Positions 1-10,635 of a stretch of 64,000 nucleotides of DNA are shown piece by piece. Position 1 is the stretch's first letter, and the number at the start of each line of letters is the position of its first letter. This DNA is from Cylindrobasidium torrendii FP15055 ss-10 (lineage: Eukaryota; Basidiomycota; Agaricomycetes; Agaricales; Physalacriaceae): NCBI GenBank assembly GCA_000934385.1, contig KN880559.1:1-64000 (forward strand), read 5' to 3'. The translations under genes and the position numbers were made by a program. The notes beneath the pieces were generated by a model. That model did not search any database. It was not told where the DNA came from and was given only the letters and a program-made list of their open reading frames with translations.

Positions 1-170
1 TCCATTGTTGATCGATGTTGGCCTAATTTTCGAGCTGGCCAACGCCAGGTAGTTGGCTCATGCAGACTTGCCGGACTGTAGTATATATGGCTCACAAAGG
101 AATCGGATGACGCAGTACATCATTCACGTTCTTCGGTTCTGAGAATAGATCCATGGAAAGTTGGCATGTA

Positions 171-495
171 CTAAGATAGGCGTCAAGCGCTTCAGGCCAC
201 ATCACGTGTAGTGTGACATGTGTTACAAGCTTACCAAAGAGGCGCCAATTAGGCGCCGCTGAGCATTTTCCGATTAGTAGAGAAATCGTTCAAAAATCTG
301 CATGTCTCGAAATTTGAAAATGCGAGCCCGAGGGAAAATCCAAGAGGTGCATCTTGATTTTCCCTCGGGCTCTGAATTTCGATATCTGAAGTCTACGGAT
401 TTTTGAACGATATCTGCGATTTCTGTGTTTTTCGTCACGCTACAGTCACCCTATTGTCACCTGATGTGGCCTGAAGCGCTTGACGCCTATCTTAG
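171..495. mobile_element. Foldback / MITE-like element with 34-bp perfect terminal inverted repeats
   Basis: Positions 171-204 are the exact reverse complement of 462-495 (34 of 34 bases). Nested inside are further arms: 285-298 pairs with 398-411, and 324-340 pairs perfectly with 356-372 around a 15-base loop, so most of the 325 bp can fold into one long hairpin. There is no open reading frame of note inside. This is the architecture of a non-autonomous foldback element or MITE. No convincing target-site duplication is visible next to the termini, so the insertion class cannot be assigned. Confidence 0.75.
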
Positions 496-666
496 CATTG
501 AATGATGGACGTTGCAGTATCTACTTCCACTTCCCTGGCATACTATCCGCTTCAAGAATCCCCAGAACCACTGATACCCAACTTGTCGATGCCCAGAAAC
601 GCTGTTTTGTGAAGCTGAAATTCGTTAACACAACGCGTCTTTATTGAAAACGACGTCTAACATTAC

Positions 667-903
667 CTAGCAGACGGTCAAGCAAATCTCGCAGCGCCCT
701 CCAGCGGGGTTCACAATGATGGGTCCGTTCCCGCAATACGAGTTGCTCGGGGTGGTCATTTCAACGCAGCACGCTCCTCCGCCACACGATTTCTGCGGGC
801 AGGTGCTGCAGCAGCGTGGCGAGAGCGCTTCGAGAGGTGTGGCCATGGCAAGTGCGACGGGAAGAATAGCGACGAAGAAGGTGAAGGCGGATGCGACGCG
901 CAT
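667..903 (-). CDS. Small secreted cysteine-rich protein
   Basis: A single-exon 78-residue protein of unknown function. The first 20 or so residues form a signal peptide (MRVASAFTFFVAILPVALA, cleavage near ALA-MATP), and the mature part holds ten cysteines, including two CC pairs and a C-terminal cysteine, which suggests a disulfide-rich apoplastic or cell-surface protein. I chose the ATG at 903 because an upstream in-frame extension to 984 would put a histidine-rich stretch before the signal peptide and would sit much closer to the TATA box. No family is recognised; it would fall in the class of small secreted proteins (candidate effectors or surface proteins) common in fungi. Confidence 0.6.
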   Translation of the reverse strand: MRVASAFTFFVAILPVALAMATPLEALSPRCCSTCPQKSCGGGACCVEMTTPSNSYCGNGPIIVNPAGGRCEICLTVC

Positions 904-994
904 GATGAAGTAAGTTCGAGTTGAGTGGTGGTGGTGAGGGTGCAAGCTCAAGTGGTGCTGGGGGTGACAAGAAAGAAGATACAAAGACAGGCCT

Positions 995-1002
995 CTTTAT
1001 AG
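995..1002 (-). promoter_or_regulatory. TATA box of the small secreted protein gene
   Basis: The reverse strand reads CTATAAAG here, about 92 bp upstream of the ATG at 903, a plausible core promoter position with a short 5' leader. Confidence 0.45.
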
Positions 1003-2992
1003 TGAGCTCTCATGCTGCAAGAGTCGATTGGGGACATCACCTGGAAGTTTCAAGGACCGTCTCGAAACGCAAGGGTAAAATGCGGGGGATTGTGGCCTGT
1101 CGGTTGTGCGATTACCCAGCTATAGAGAGTCAGTAAGAAGGGCACGCCAAGCGTTTTGAACATTATTAGTAAGCCAACATGTTATGTGTGCTGGATGCGC
1201 GCTGTTTTTGATCAAATGCCAAGCTCAACTATCAGGCAACGTTCCTCGAAAGACACCCTGCTATTGGCATGGCCGACAGGCCTCTTCATTAGAAAAGTAA
1301 AAATGAGCATTTACATACTTATATACATGTGCGCATCCTACCATAACAGGAATTAACGCACCATCTTGATTGGCGAGCACGCGATTTAGATGCCCATTGT
1401 TCGTCAATCGGATTTGTAAGAATGCTGATGCCCAGTGACATATTTACATGCGAAATCGTATTCTAATGACCTATCCGATGAAAGCTGTTGAGGTCGTATG
1501 GAGTTAGTCAAATTACCCAAAATCCTAGCGCGTATCTGAGCTCCAACGTGTCTCATTGGATATGGTCAATTAAAGTGAATTGTTTCAAGCGGACCTTATG
1601 TTAGGTGTGGTGCAACTAAATGCGACACAGTGAGATTGAGTTTTGCATATGATATACTATTTCTAACGGTTTTGACACTCATTGCACTGGTGCGGTCAAG
1701 CCAGATGTTGTGTTAAATTTCCCAGAGATGCACGGCGCGCACGCAATTGCAAGTAGAAAAATACTCGAGAGCCTTGAAAGAACCTTGCCAAAAATTTAAA
1801 TCATAGGAAAATGTATGCACAGGAAGGCTGAAAGCTGAAAGATCCAGAACACGGCCGGGGAGATGGTGGAGCAGGCCAGAATGCCTCGTCGTATTGATTG
1901 TCCTCCCCTAGCGTACTACGATGCTGCCAAACACGGCCATACAAGTGCCACATGATTGATCTATCCCTCCGCGTCCTTGCCTCCTGCCTCGACGTCCCTA
2001 CCTACTCCAATGGCATGGGAAATTCAGAGCGCACAAAGCAGTAAAACTGGGACTGTGGCAGCCAAAAGCACGAGTCGAGGCAGGGAGAACGGTACCATCC
2101 AAATGGTGAAGCTACCTACACAATACCTACGGGCCCGAGAGCATGCGGCAGGGCAACACCAGACCCGCACATCCACCGCAAAGTAAGGATAAATTAAAGA
2201 GTGTCTTTCTTCAACAATGCAGACCCGTGCTTGCCATGGGCTACCTTGCTAGTGTTATGGAAATTTTTCGGACTCGAACGAAATTTGGGGCACTTTGGGT
2301 CCAAACCGAAGGGGTTTTCTGCATGTAGCTACACACATTTCATACTAGAACAATGGAAGTATTACTAAGCCCGAGATCGGTGTGACTTGTAAGTAACAAG
2401 TTATTAATTTATATCCTTCAAAATTTTGGCAGAATTATCATAAAACTCTTAAAATATGCTGCACCCATACAGCGGACTGCCAAAACCTACCAGTGTAGTG
2501 ACACACAACACCTTTCCCCAAGGCTATAGTCACGCATGTCATAAGTATGTATAAGTATTCCATTAGCATCGAGACTGAAGGCTAAGACGTGCTTTACTAT
2601 TGAAATATTGACTGGTGGTCCCTTTCACGGTTTGCTTGTCGGCCCCGATCTGTTCTGAGGCGCGGGCACTGAGCCAGTCTCCTTGTGACATCCAGCCGCG
2701 TTGGGTTGACTGCTGGATTACACATTACTCTTGCACGCAGAGGTTAGCAACTCTTCCAAAAACAAAGACACTTGTGTGGCTCAGTAGGCTCCTTCACAGT
2801 CCTTCACTGCAGCCCCGGGAAGGGCCTGCACGGCTGTCAAATTTCAACAGCCTTGATCTTTGCCCCCGGTGTTCCAACTTCCAACTTCCAAGACAGAAGA
2901 GTTGCTCAGGGATTAACTAGTGGAGTATGTTGATCCATTTCCCCCGTAAAAGAGCGAGCAGGCAATTAATGGAATTGTAGATATGTAGGGTA
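1003..2992. other. Intergenic stretch without recognisable gene
   Basis: About 2 kb of AT-richer DNA. Only short open frames are present on either strand, with no spliceable domain, tRNA or repeat family that I can recognise. Confidence 0.5.
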
Positions 2993-4110
2993 CTATGCAT
3001 CTGTGTCCTCCCCCTCAGCACCATCCCTCACGAATTTCGTGAAATTGACGAGCTGGGTGCGGAACCCAATAGGCGCCTTCTTTTCGCTCTTTTCGGTGAC
3101 GTCCCACGACCATTCTCCCTCTCTGAGCGGCTTCGCAGCCTTCACTTGGCTCCAACTATGCGGCTTGGTAGGACGCCAGGCTTCCATCAATCGTGTAAGT
3201 TTCTTCTCTTCCACCTCCTGTGGCGTGAGACGGCGACTGCGCTGCTGGTTGAGCGATGCCCAACGCTCCATTGCACCCTCCCGACCGGCAACACTCAGAA
3301 CGCCCGAGATGAGTTCGGCAGTCCGCACACTTTCGTCGTTTGCTGGAATGGCGTACATAACGAGTCGAGGATCCGCGTTGGAATCAATGATGCCAATGGT
3401 AGGAATATGTTCTGTGGCACACTCGCGAATAGCAGTAAGGTTGGCAAGTGGGTTGAGGAAGACAACAAGGTCGGGTAGGAGGTCGAGGTTTTCTAGCCTG
3501 TCCTTGCCGAAGAAATTGGCTCTGTTCGTGAACATGCCGGGCAGCCAGCGCCCACCGACGTGGTAGCCAGTGTGCCCAATGCGGCCGGCAGCATTTTCGA
3601 CCAGAGGACGGAGGTCTGGGCGGGTGCCAACGAAAAGGATGGAGCCACCTTCCCGAGCAATTGCGCGTGTGACGCGAGCAGCGCGTCGGAGAAGGGGTAG
3701 GGTATGTTCGAGGTCGATAACGGTTATGCCAGCCCGCTCGCCGTATGCGTATGCCATGAAGTTGGGGTTCATACGCGAAGTGTGGTGGCCCATATGCGCG
3801 CCAGCTGCGACCAATGCCGACAGCGTAGTTTCGCTGGAGGCGGCTGATGCAGCCTTCCCCGGGGTCCAGGTGTTGCTCTTGTTCTGTGCCGAGCCATAGC
3901 CCTCCAAGGAGTTCTCTGTATCTTGTTAGAACAGACAATGGCGCGGAGAACTCGATTAAACGCACTCAGTCGTGTCCGTGCATGGCGCTCTGCCTGGAAC
4001 TCTGTCCAGTCACCGACATTTCCAAGGTGGCGCTCAGTGTGTGTGGAGACGCCGCGTCGTCCAAGGACCTGCTTGAATATTGTCTGGGAGGGCGCGCGAG
4101 AGGGAAACAT
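2993..4110 (-). CDS. MRP4: Mitochondrial small ribosomal subunit protein uS2m
   Basis: Two exons, 4110-3966 and 3915-2993, give 355 residues. The intron (3965-3916, 50 bp) has donor GTGCGT, a CTAAC branch sequence and acceptor ACAG, and splicing it restores a single frame. The first exon supplies a basic, acid-poor N-terminus with the look of a mitochondrial presequence (MFPSRAPSQTIFKQVLGRRG). The second carries the ribosomal S2 domain: an early HMGHHTSRMNPNF block, IDLEHTLPLLRRAARV, ILFVGTRPDLRPLV, the LPDLVVFLNP segment and the TIGIIDSNADP signature typical of S2. It would sit on the 37S mitoribosomal subunit. It is divergently transcribed from the Hsp70 gene, with 147 bp between start codons. 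Confidence 0.9.
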
Positions 4111-4257
4111 GGAGACCGCAATCACGTTTGCCGAGTCGTGCCGTGTCCGAAAACTGGAAAGAGGGTGGCTGTGCTACGTCTTTACGTGATCGCCGATGAA
4201 AAAAATCAATCAGATCGCGGTTGGCTCTCCCATCCTCTCACCCTCACTCACACCAAA
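4111..4257. promoter_or_regulatory. Short divergent promoter between uS2m and Ssb
   Basis: Only 147 bp separate the two start codons, so both 5' leaders and the promoter elements must fit here. The segment contains several CGTG/ACGT cores and a CT-rich tract just before the Hsp70 start, but no clear TATA box. Confidence 0.4.
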
Positions 4258-6448
4258 ATGGACGCAGACCTCTTCGACGGAGCCATCGGCATTGATCTCG
4301 GCACCACCTACTCGTACGTCGCGCCAGACGACGGCGGGCGCACTATTGCTCACATCCAGCAGCTGCGTGGGCGTCTGGCAAAATGACCGTGTCGAGATTA
4401 TTGCCAACGACCGTAAGTGTGCTTGGCTGATCCCGACAAACAATATTTAAAATACTGTCCAGAGGGTAACCGTACCACCCCGTCGTACGTCGCATTCTCC
4501 GCCGATGAGCGCCTCATCGGCGATGCCGCGAAGAACCAGGCCGCCATGAACCCCCGCAACACCGTCTTCGATGCCAAGCGTCTCATTGGTCGTCGTTTCG
4601 AGTGCGTTATTCTAGTTCTGGCCCAAGCCCTCTTGCTAACCACTGCGAAATAGTGACCCCGACGTTAAGAAGGTAATTATATTGGTGCCGGGTTGATCAC
4701 TCCAAAAAATTTAACGCGCCCCAGGACATGACCCACTGGCCATTCGAGGTCGTCGAGAAGGATGGATCGCCAATGATCAAGGTTGCCTACCTCGGCGAGG
4801 ACAAGACTTTCTCGCCCCAGGAAATTTCTGCCATGGTCCTCACCAAAATGAAGGAGATTTCTGAGGCCAAGCTTGGCAAGGAAGTCAAGAAGGCTGTTGT
4901 CACGTTCGTCCTCACCCTACAAGCTGTCTTTTGTATGCCTTACTCCCATCCAGTGTCCCCGCCTACTTCAACGACTCCCAGCGTCTGGCCACCAAGGATG
5001 CCGGTGCCATCGCTGGTCTCGACGTGCTCCGTATCATCAACGAGCCCACTGCTGCCGCCATTGCCTACGGTCTGGACCGCCAATCCAAGGCCGAGAAGAA
5101 CGTCCTCATCTTCGATCTCGGTGGTGGAACTTTCGATGTCTCGCTCCTCAATATCTCCGGTGGTGTGTTTGCCGTCAAGGCCACCGCTGGTGACACCCAT
5201 CTTGGTGGTGAGGATTTCGACAACACACTCCTTGACTTCTTCAAGAACGACTTCAAGAAGAAGACCAAGCTCGACATCTCCGATGACCCCCGTGCTCTCC
5301 GTCGTTTAAGGAGTGCCTGCGAGCGCGCCAAGCGCACTCTGTCCTCCGTTGCTCAGACTACCGTCGAGGTTGACTCCCTCTACCAGGCAAGCGCAAATAC
5401 CAGTGGTCTACTATCTAGCTAACTTGCAGACCAGGGCGAGGACTTCTCCGCAAACATCTCCCGTGCCCGCTTCGAGGAGATCAACGCAACTCTCTTCAAG
5501 TCAACGATGGACCCGGTTGAGAAGGTTCTCAAGGATGCCAAGATCCCCCGTGAGAAGGTCGATGAGATCGTTCTCGTTGGTGGCTCCACCCGTATTCCAA
5601 AAGTCCAGTCTCTCGTGTCTGAATTCTTCGGTGGACGCCAGCTGAACAAGTCTATCAACCCTGATGAGGCCGTCGCCTACGGTGCCGCCGTTCAGGCCGC
5701 TGTCCTTACTGGTCAGACCTCCGAGCAGACCAAGGACCTCCTCCTCCTTGATGTCGCTCCCCTTTCCCTCGGTGTCGCCATGCAGGGTGATGTGTTCGGT
5801 GTTGTCGTGCCACGCAACACCCCCATCCCCACTTCCAAGTCCAGGACATTCACCACCGTCGAGGACAACCAAACCACCGTCACATTCCCTGTCTACGAGG
5901 GTGAGCGCACTCAGTGCCGTGACAACCGTCTGCTCGGCGAGTTCGAGCTTAACGGCATCCCCCCCATGCTCCGCGGTCAGGCAGAGCTTGTTACCACCTT
6001 CGAGGTCGACGCAAACGGTCTCCTTAAGGTTTCTGCTCAGGATCGTGCATCCGGCCGCAAGGCGTCCATCAGTACGTGCATCCCATTTAGATATTCTAAC
6101 TGTTACTCATTGTCCCTAGGCATCACCAACTCCGTCGGCCGTCTCTCGTCGGCAGAGATTGACCAGATGATCAAGGACGCTGAGCAGTTCAAGATGGCGG
6201 ACAAGGAGTTCTCTGCACGCCACGAGGCGAAGTCTGACCTCGAGTCATACATTCACCAGGTTGAGGGCACCATCACGTCGCCGGAGATTGGTATGAAGCT
6301 CAAGCGCGGTGCTAAGGGTGCTGTTGAGGCTGAGCTTGCACGTGCATTGGAGAAGTTGGAGATCGAGAGCTCGACTGCGGATGAGTTGAAGAAGGCGCAG
6401 CTTGGAATCAAGCGTGCGTTGCAAAAAGCGACTGCCGGCATCCGGTGA
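4258..6448 (+). CDS. SSB1: Ribosome-associated Hsp70 chaperone, Ssb type
   Basis: Eight exons (4258-4313, 4363-4412, 4463-4601, 4654-4672, 4725-4903, 4954-5386, 5435-6071, 6120-6448) give 613 residues, the same length as yeast Ssb1. The three Hsp70 signatures are present: [10 protein letters not shown] at the N-terminus, [12 protein letters not shown] near residue 200, and [13 protein letters not shown] near 340. The Ssb assignment rests on the [19 protein letters not shown] and [13 protein letters not shown] blocks, a cytosolic-type tail without EEVD, and total length. Ssb binds nascent chains at the ribosome with the Zuo1-Ssz1 complex. Exon 4 is only 19 nt. Intron 6 (5387-5434) has a GCAAGC donor and must use the second of two nearby AGs to keep frame, making it a GC-AG intron. 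Confidence 0.95.
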
Positions 6449-7025
6449 GGTGCATTGTACGACTTGTGAATGCTACTGTATGTTGTTGTCATTGCTGTAC
6501 GAACACCTTGTACGATCCCTCTCTTTTTTATTTTTGCATCATATTTCAACGAGTCTCTTTTCTGTGTAACAATGTGCGATGTGTCCCCAGGTGGTGTATC
6601 CAAGTTGGCCAACCCCAACTCTAGCAAGCGTGAACAACTGACTGCGAACGGTAAGGAGACAGATGGTTACATCTGGAGGGAATTGAATCAAGTGTGTGTG
6701 TATCGTTGAAAATCCTCAGAGGCAGTGATCTGCGACTGGTTCGCTTCCAAATCCCAAGCCGATCTCGGAATGACTAATAGTCCATTGTTCAAATATTGAG
6801 TGATCGTTCGCACACATGGCCATACCATCGGTGTGGAGAGGCTAAGAACCCAGTATTTATACGGCTACGCTATACATTGGACCAGATGGAATCAACAAAT
6901 TTATACATCTCAAACACATAGATCATGCAAAGGCAAGGATCAGACACTAATGTAAGAAACGGTAAGAGAACACAGGTATTGGACAATACTGGGCATGATG
7001 CCTATGTAGCTTACAGGATGGCCGA
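6449..7025. other. Intergenic region between convergent genes
   Basis: The 3' flanks of the Ssb gene (plus strand) and the crinkler-like gene (minus strand). T-rich tract near 6520-6535 after the Ssb stop; nothing else recognised. Confidence 0.4.
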
Positions 7026-10000
7026 TCAGCTCTGGACCCAGAGATCCTCTGTCACCTTCCGCCTCTTGCGCGGTGGCACCACAGGGCCAGGTAAAACAAC
7101 TTCGCTGACTGAGAGAGTACGCCAGGAGTTCGGCGCCTTTCTGACGGGATGGTTTGCATATGTCCAAATCCTCGACTCTTCGACACGCCTCCACAAACTG
7201 CCTTGGTCTGACACAGGTGATGCATCTTCGAGTGGCACGGAGGTTGTACTAGGAGTTCCTTGGTCATTTGAGTCATCCTCGGCAAGCTCACTTGATGTCG
7301 ACGAATTTCCTGGCTCTTCAAGAAGCGGTATTTCGTCAATGACTCGAGCAATAACGTCGTCCACGCGAGCCGTGCAATCCGCAAGTACATGGTCGCGTTG
7401 CGGATACATCACTGCAGCGGGGAAGTCGATACGGCCGCGAATATAATCTTCATAGCCGGTGTGAGACGCCTTGCGTGCACCTAGTGGGACGACGACACGC
7501 AGAATGGAATAGTCACCCAGGTCTTTTTTGCGTCGGTTCGGGAGTTGGAATAAGAAGTTCTTCTTTGACGAGAGACAGGCATTAGAATATTGAGAATCAA
7601 ATATGAGGGCTTCAAACCTTGTCTGCAACCGCGCCCGATGTCTTAGAACTTGATGTGAAGGTCTTGAGCACGTCGTCTGGTAGCGTCGTTCTCAATGCGT
7701 CGAGTACTTCAATCCGTGATGAATAGTCAGCCAGTAGGACGCTCAAGGCGACCCAGATGCTCTTCGATCCCTCGAAGGATACCGCGAAAAGCAGCACAGG
7801 GGCGGCCGTCGTGGGTTTGTAGAGGCAGAATGGTACATTTCTCCCTGCCTTAAACCAACGTCCAATATCCTTCCTGTTGTCCGCCGAATGAATGATGCTC
7901 TTGCCTGGCTCGAACGTGTACGGTGCCCACGAAGCTGAGGTACTGGGACAAATGATCCTTGCTCTCTTGTTCGCCCACGAAGCTGGTGATCCAAGGAAGG
8001 TGAAGCGGCGAGAGAATACCACACGGGTGGGTGCTGTGAGCACGCGAGCGAGTGTGAGCGCGACGAGGGCTAGCGCAGGGCGGGCGGTCTTGTGAGGAGC
8101 CCTTGCCCTCTCTATGAACATCGCTGGGTCAAGCATGTCAAAATTTAGCTTCTGGAAGTAGGAACTGATGGAAAGCATGTAAGCAGGCTCAATGGCCACC
8201 TCTTGTAAGTCGTCGTCTACGAAGTACCCGACGCCTGCGCTCACGAGGGATACGAGTGATCTCTGTGGACCGTAAAATCTCAATGGACGGTCGCCAATGG
8301 CCAGATAGATGAGGAGTGCGTCATGCATAGTAGAGACGACGAATGGTTCTGTGGATGTGTGGGCACCCTCCGCTAGGGAGATTCAGACAACGTACTGTAC
8401 GAGACCCCGTTGTATGGCGGATACCCTTGGATGACCGACTCATACCGCGAGGGCAGCTCAAATCCGTCCAACATTTTACTCTCGAGCCTTGCCATGCGGC
8501 AGATGTTTGCAGTAAGAACTCCGTGCGGGTTCTGCAGCCCATGTCGAACAATGTCTGCCATCAAATGCGCTGTATTGGTGTGTCTATCATGTGCTTATGT
8601 TAGGTCAATTGAACAATGCAAGAGGACTTGATGGTGCGTACCGTCCTCTGAAGAATCGTGCTACGCGTCGCACAAAGTTCGCGCCGTCTATGGAATCGGC
8701 AAAATCTGCAGGCAGGAACTGGCGTACATAGTCCTCTTGTTTAGCCAAGTCGTCGAAGGAGCCTGTCCCAGAAAACCAACTAAAATCGGCCGATACTGGG
8801 TCCTTCGGGGAGAACTCGTCTAGTTCGATGCGCACACCAGAAACAATGTATGTTACGTTCAAGTCTTTCGTGTGTCGACGCCACTCGCGTAGAATTTGCT
8901 TGAGCATCGGCACATGTTGCGGCGGTTTGAGAGCGAGAAACGTTTGCGACGGGTCAGTCCCTTTATTCGCATCGTCAATCACGATGAAGAGATGCCCCGA
9001 AGGAAGGGAGCTGAGCACTCGGGATAGGACATCAGCAATCGCCGCGTCCAAAATGCTGTTCTCGACGTCGCAGATGGCTTTAGCGTCCTCAAGTGCACGT
9101 TCGTGCTTGAACAAGTCATCCGATAAAAGGCAAGAATGTAGTTGCCAGCATAGCCAAAGCCGACGAGTCTCCATTGTGTCAGAAGATGAAGACGACAAAA
9201 GGAACTGTTCCAGGAGGAGCAGCCGGGTCAGAAATATCATGTTTGCCTCGTATCGCACTCTCTCATAGACGTGAGAGGTGGTCGATGGGTATGCTGAAGT
9301 CCCCTGGGTCATCAAGTTAATGAAATTACGCTCCCCAAAGCCGTCGCAGTAGTAGCCAGAAAAGAAGAGACCCCAGTTCTGGCATAAACCTTCATACAAA
9401 AGCCGAGTTTTTCCTGTTGCAACGGCGTTGAGAAGAAACCTGCATATATGCGTGCACATTAATATTCATCAGCCATAATACTATTCAAAGAAACCAAGTA
9501 CTCACGTATTTATGCCGGGGGAAAACAGCTTGTTGACGCGCATGAGCGACTCGGTATTATCTGCGAAGCTGCCAAGGCCATGTAGAATGATGCATGGCCA
9601 TTTAGCTGGTAGCTTATATTCGGGTGTGTGGTACACCAGCGGTATGCGTAGCAGCTCGATGTCTTTTGCGTTAGGTGCATCACTAGTGTCAAGGCCCCAG
9701 CTGGCAAACGGAAACTCCGTAGGGTGCTTGAGAGCATCCCGCAGTGCGCCATCCATATCTTTTGCTGCCTTGATCAACCGCTGGAATGGTAGACGAGCAC
9801 TCCAGGGTGTCGCCATAGGGGTCGAACACACCAACGCTAGTATGCAGCCATCAGGACCCTGCTCTTGAGAAATACCAAACAACAGTGCTTACACGAGTGC
9901 TCTAGATTTTCCAAGTCCTTTGAGAAGAGAGCCGAATGTAGCATAGATTGACAGAACGGGTTGTTCTCTAGCAGCTGGCGACAGTCCACTATGCTTGCAG

Positions 10001-10109
10001 GGAGATCACTTCCTGCAGACTCCCTCAGCATGGACAGGAGATGGGCCAGTTTGTCGAGATCCAGGTTATGCCAATCATAGACGCTGTAGATCTTTTCGTC
10101 GACCTTCAT
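7026..10109 (-). CDS. Crinkler-like P-loop NTPase protein
   Basis: Six exons (10109-9893, 9836-9506, 9439-8642, 8583-8396, 8348-7618, 7562-7026) give 933 residues. The start of exon 3 encodes a P-loop-like segment, LLNAVATGKTRLLYEGLCQNWG, followed about 150 residues later by a hydrophobic strand ending in two acids (HLFIVIDDANKG), a Walker B candidate. This arrangement, with the TGKTRLLYEGLCQ-WG core, is what I know from the C-terminal NTPase modules of crinkler-type proteins in agaricomycetes. The first glycine of the classical GxxxxGK[ST] motif is missing. The N-terminal 190 residues lack the LFLAK-type header and match nothing I recognise; the C-terminus is basic (PPRKRRKV), a possible nuclear localisation signal. 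No signal peptide is seen. Intron 5 has a weak GTTTGA donor. Confidence 0.6.
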
Positions 10110-10635
10110 GGTGGGTCAAGAGCAAGTGCAATTGGCTGGAAACTTGGCTGCAAATATATATTCAGGGAGGTGACCGATCCAAGACAAAAGACCTAGCGTG
10201 GTTACGATGACCAAGGTAGTGAATCGGCCAATCAGTTACGCCGAATGTAACTGGTACTATTATACTCAAGCTTCTTATTGTCTACTGTAGACAGAACTTT
10301 CCAGGTCGAGTACAATGCCTCGAATAACAGTGGCTGTTCGAATAAACTCCCCCCGTTTCGCAGCACTGCTCAAGTTCAGCGTTTATTGTCTCAACTCTCA
10401 CCCGCCCGTCGAGACCTCAAGGCCTCAAGCTTCAAGCTTCAAAGCCTCACTGCACATAGTTCATTATAAATACAAATCTCATATACGGTAATATACATAA
10501 TCACAAGGCGCGAGCAATGCTAACTATATCAAAAAAGCAACGCACGAAGAAGGAAGACACATACAACACGCTCGCGGTCGATACAATGTTCACACCCAGG
10601 TCACCTCAACACAGCGTCCTTCATCGAGGCCCGCG
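10110..10635. other. Intergenic region with a short CAAGCTTCAA direct repeat
   Basis: No gene is seen. Around 10405-10450 the sequence contains overlapping copies of CCTCAAG and CAAGCTTCAA, a small local repeat. Confidence 0.4.
10153..10162 (-). promoter_or_regulatory. TATA-like element upstream of the crinkler-like gene
   Basis: AATATATATT lies about 45 bp before the start codon at 10109. Position fits a short-leader TATA promoter, but AT-rich palindromes of this size are common. Confidence 0.3.

Noticed and set aside
3003..3566. A 187-codon plus-strand open frame opposite uS2m
   Set aside because: It is the mirror of a conserved ribosomal protein exon in a GC-rich region and has no domain or promoter of its own.
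3908..4125. Start of uS2m at a TTG near 3907
   Set aside because: Non-ATG start; the 50-bp intron to an upstream exon with a mitochondrial presequence explains it better.
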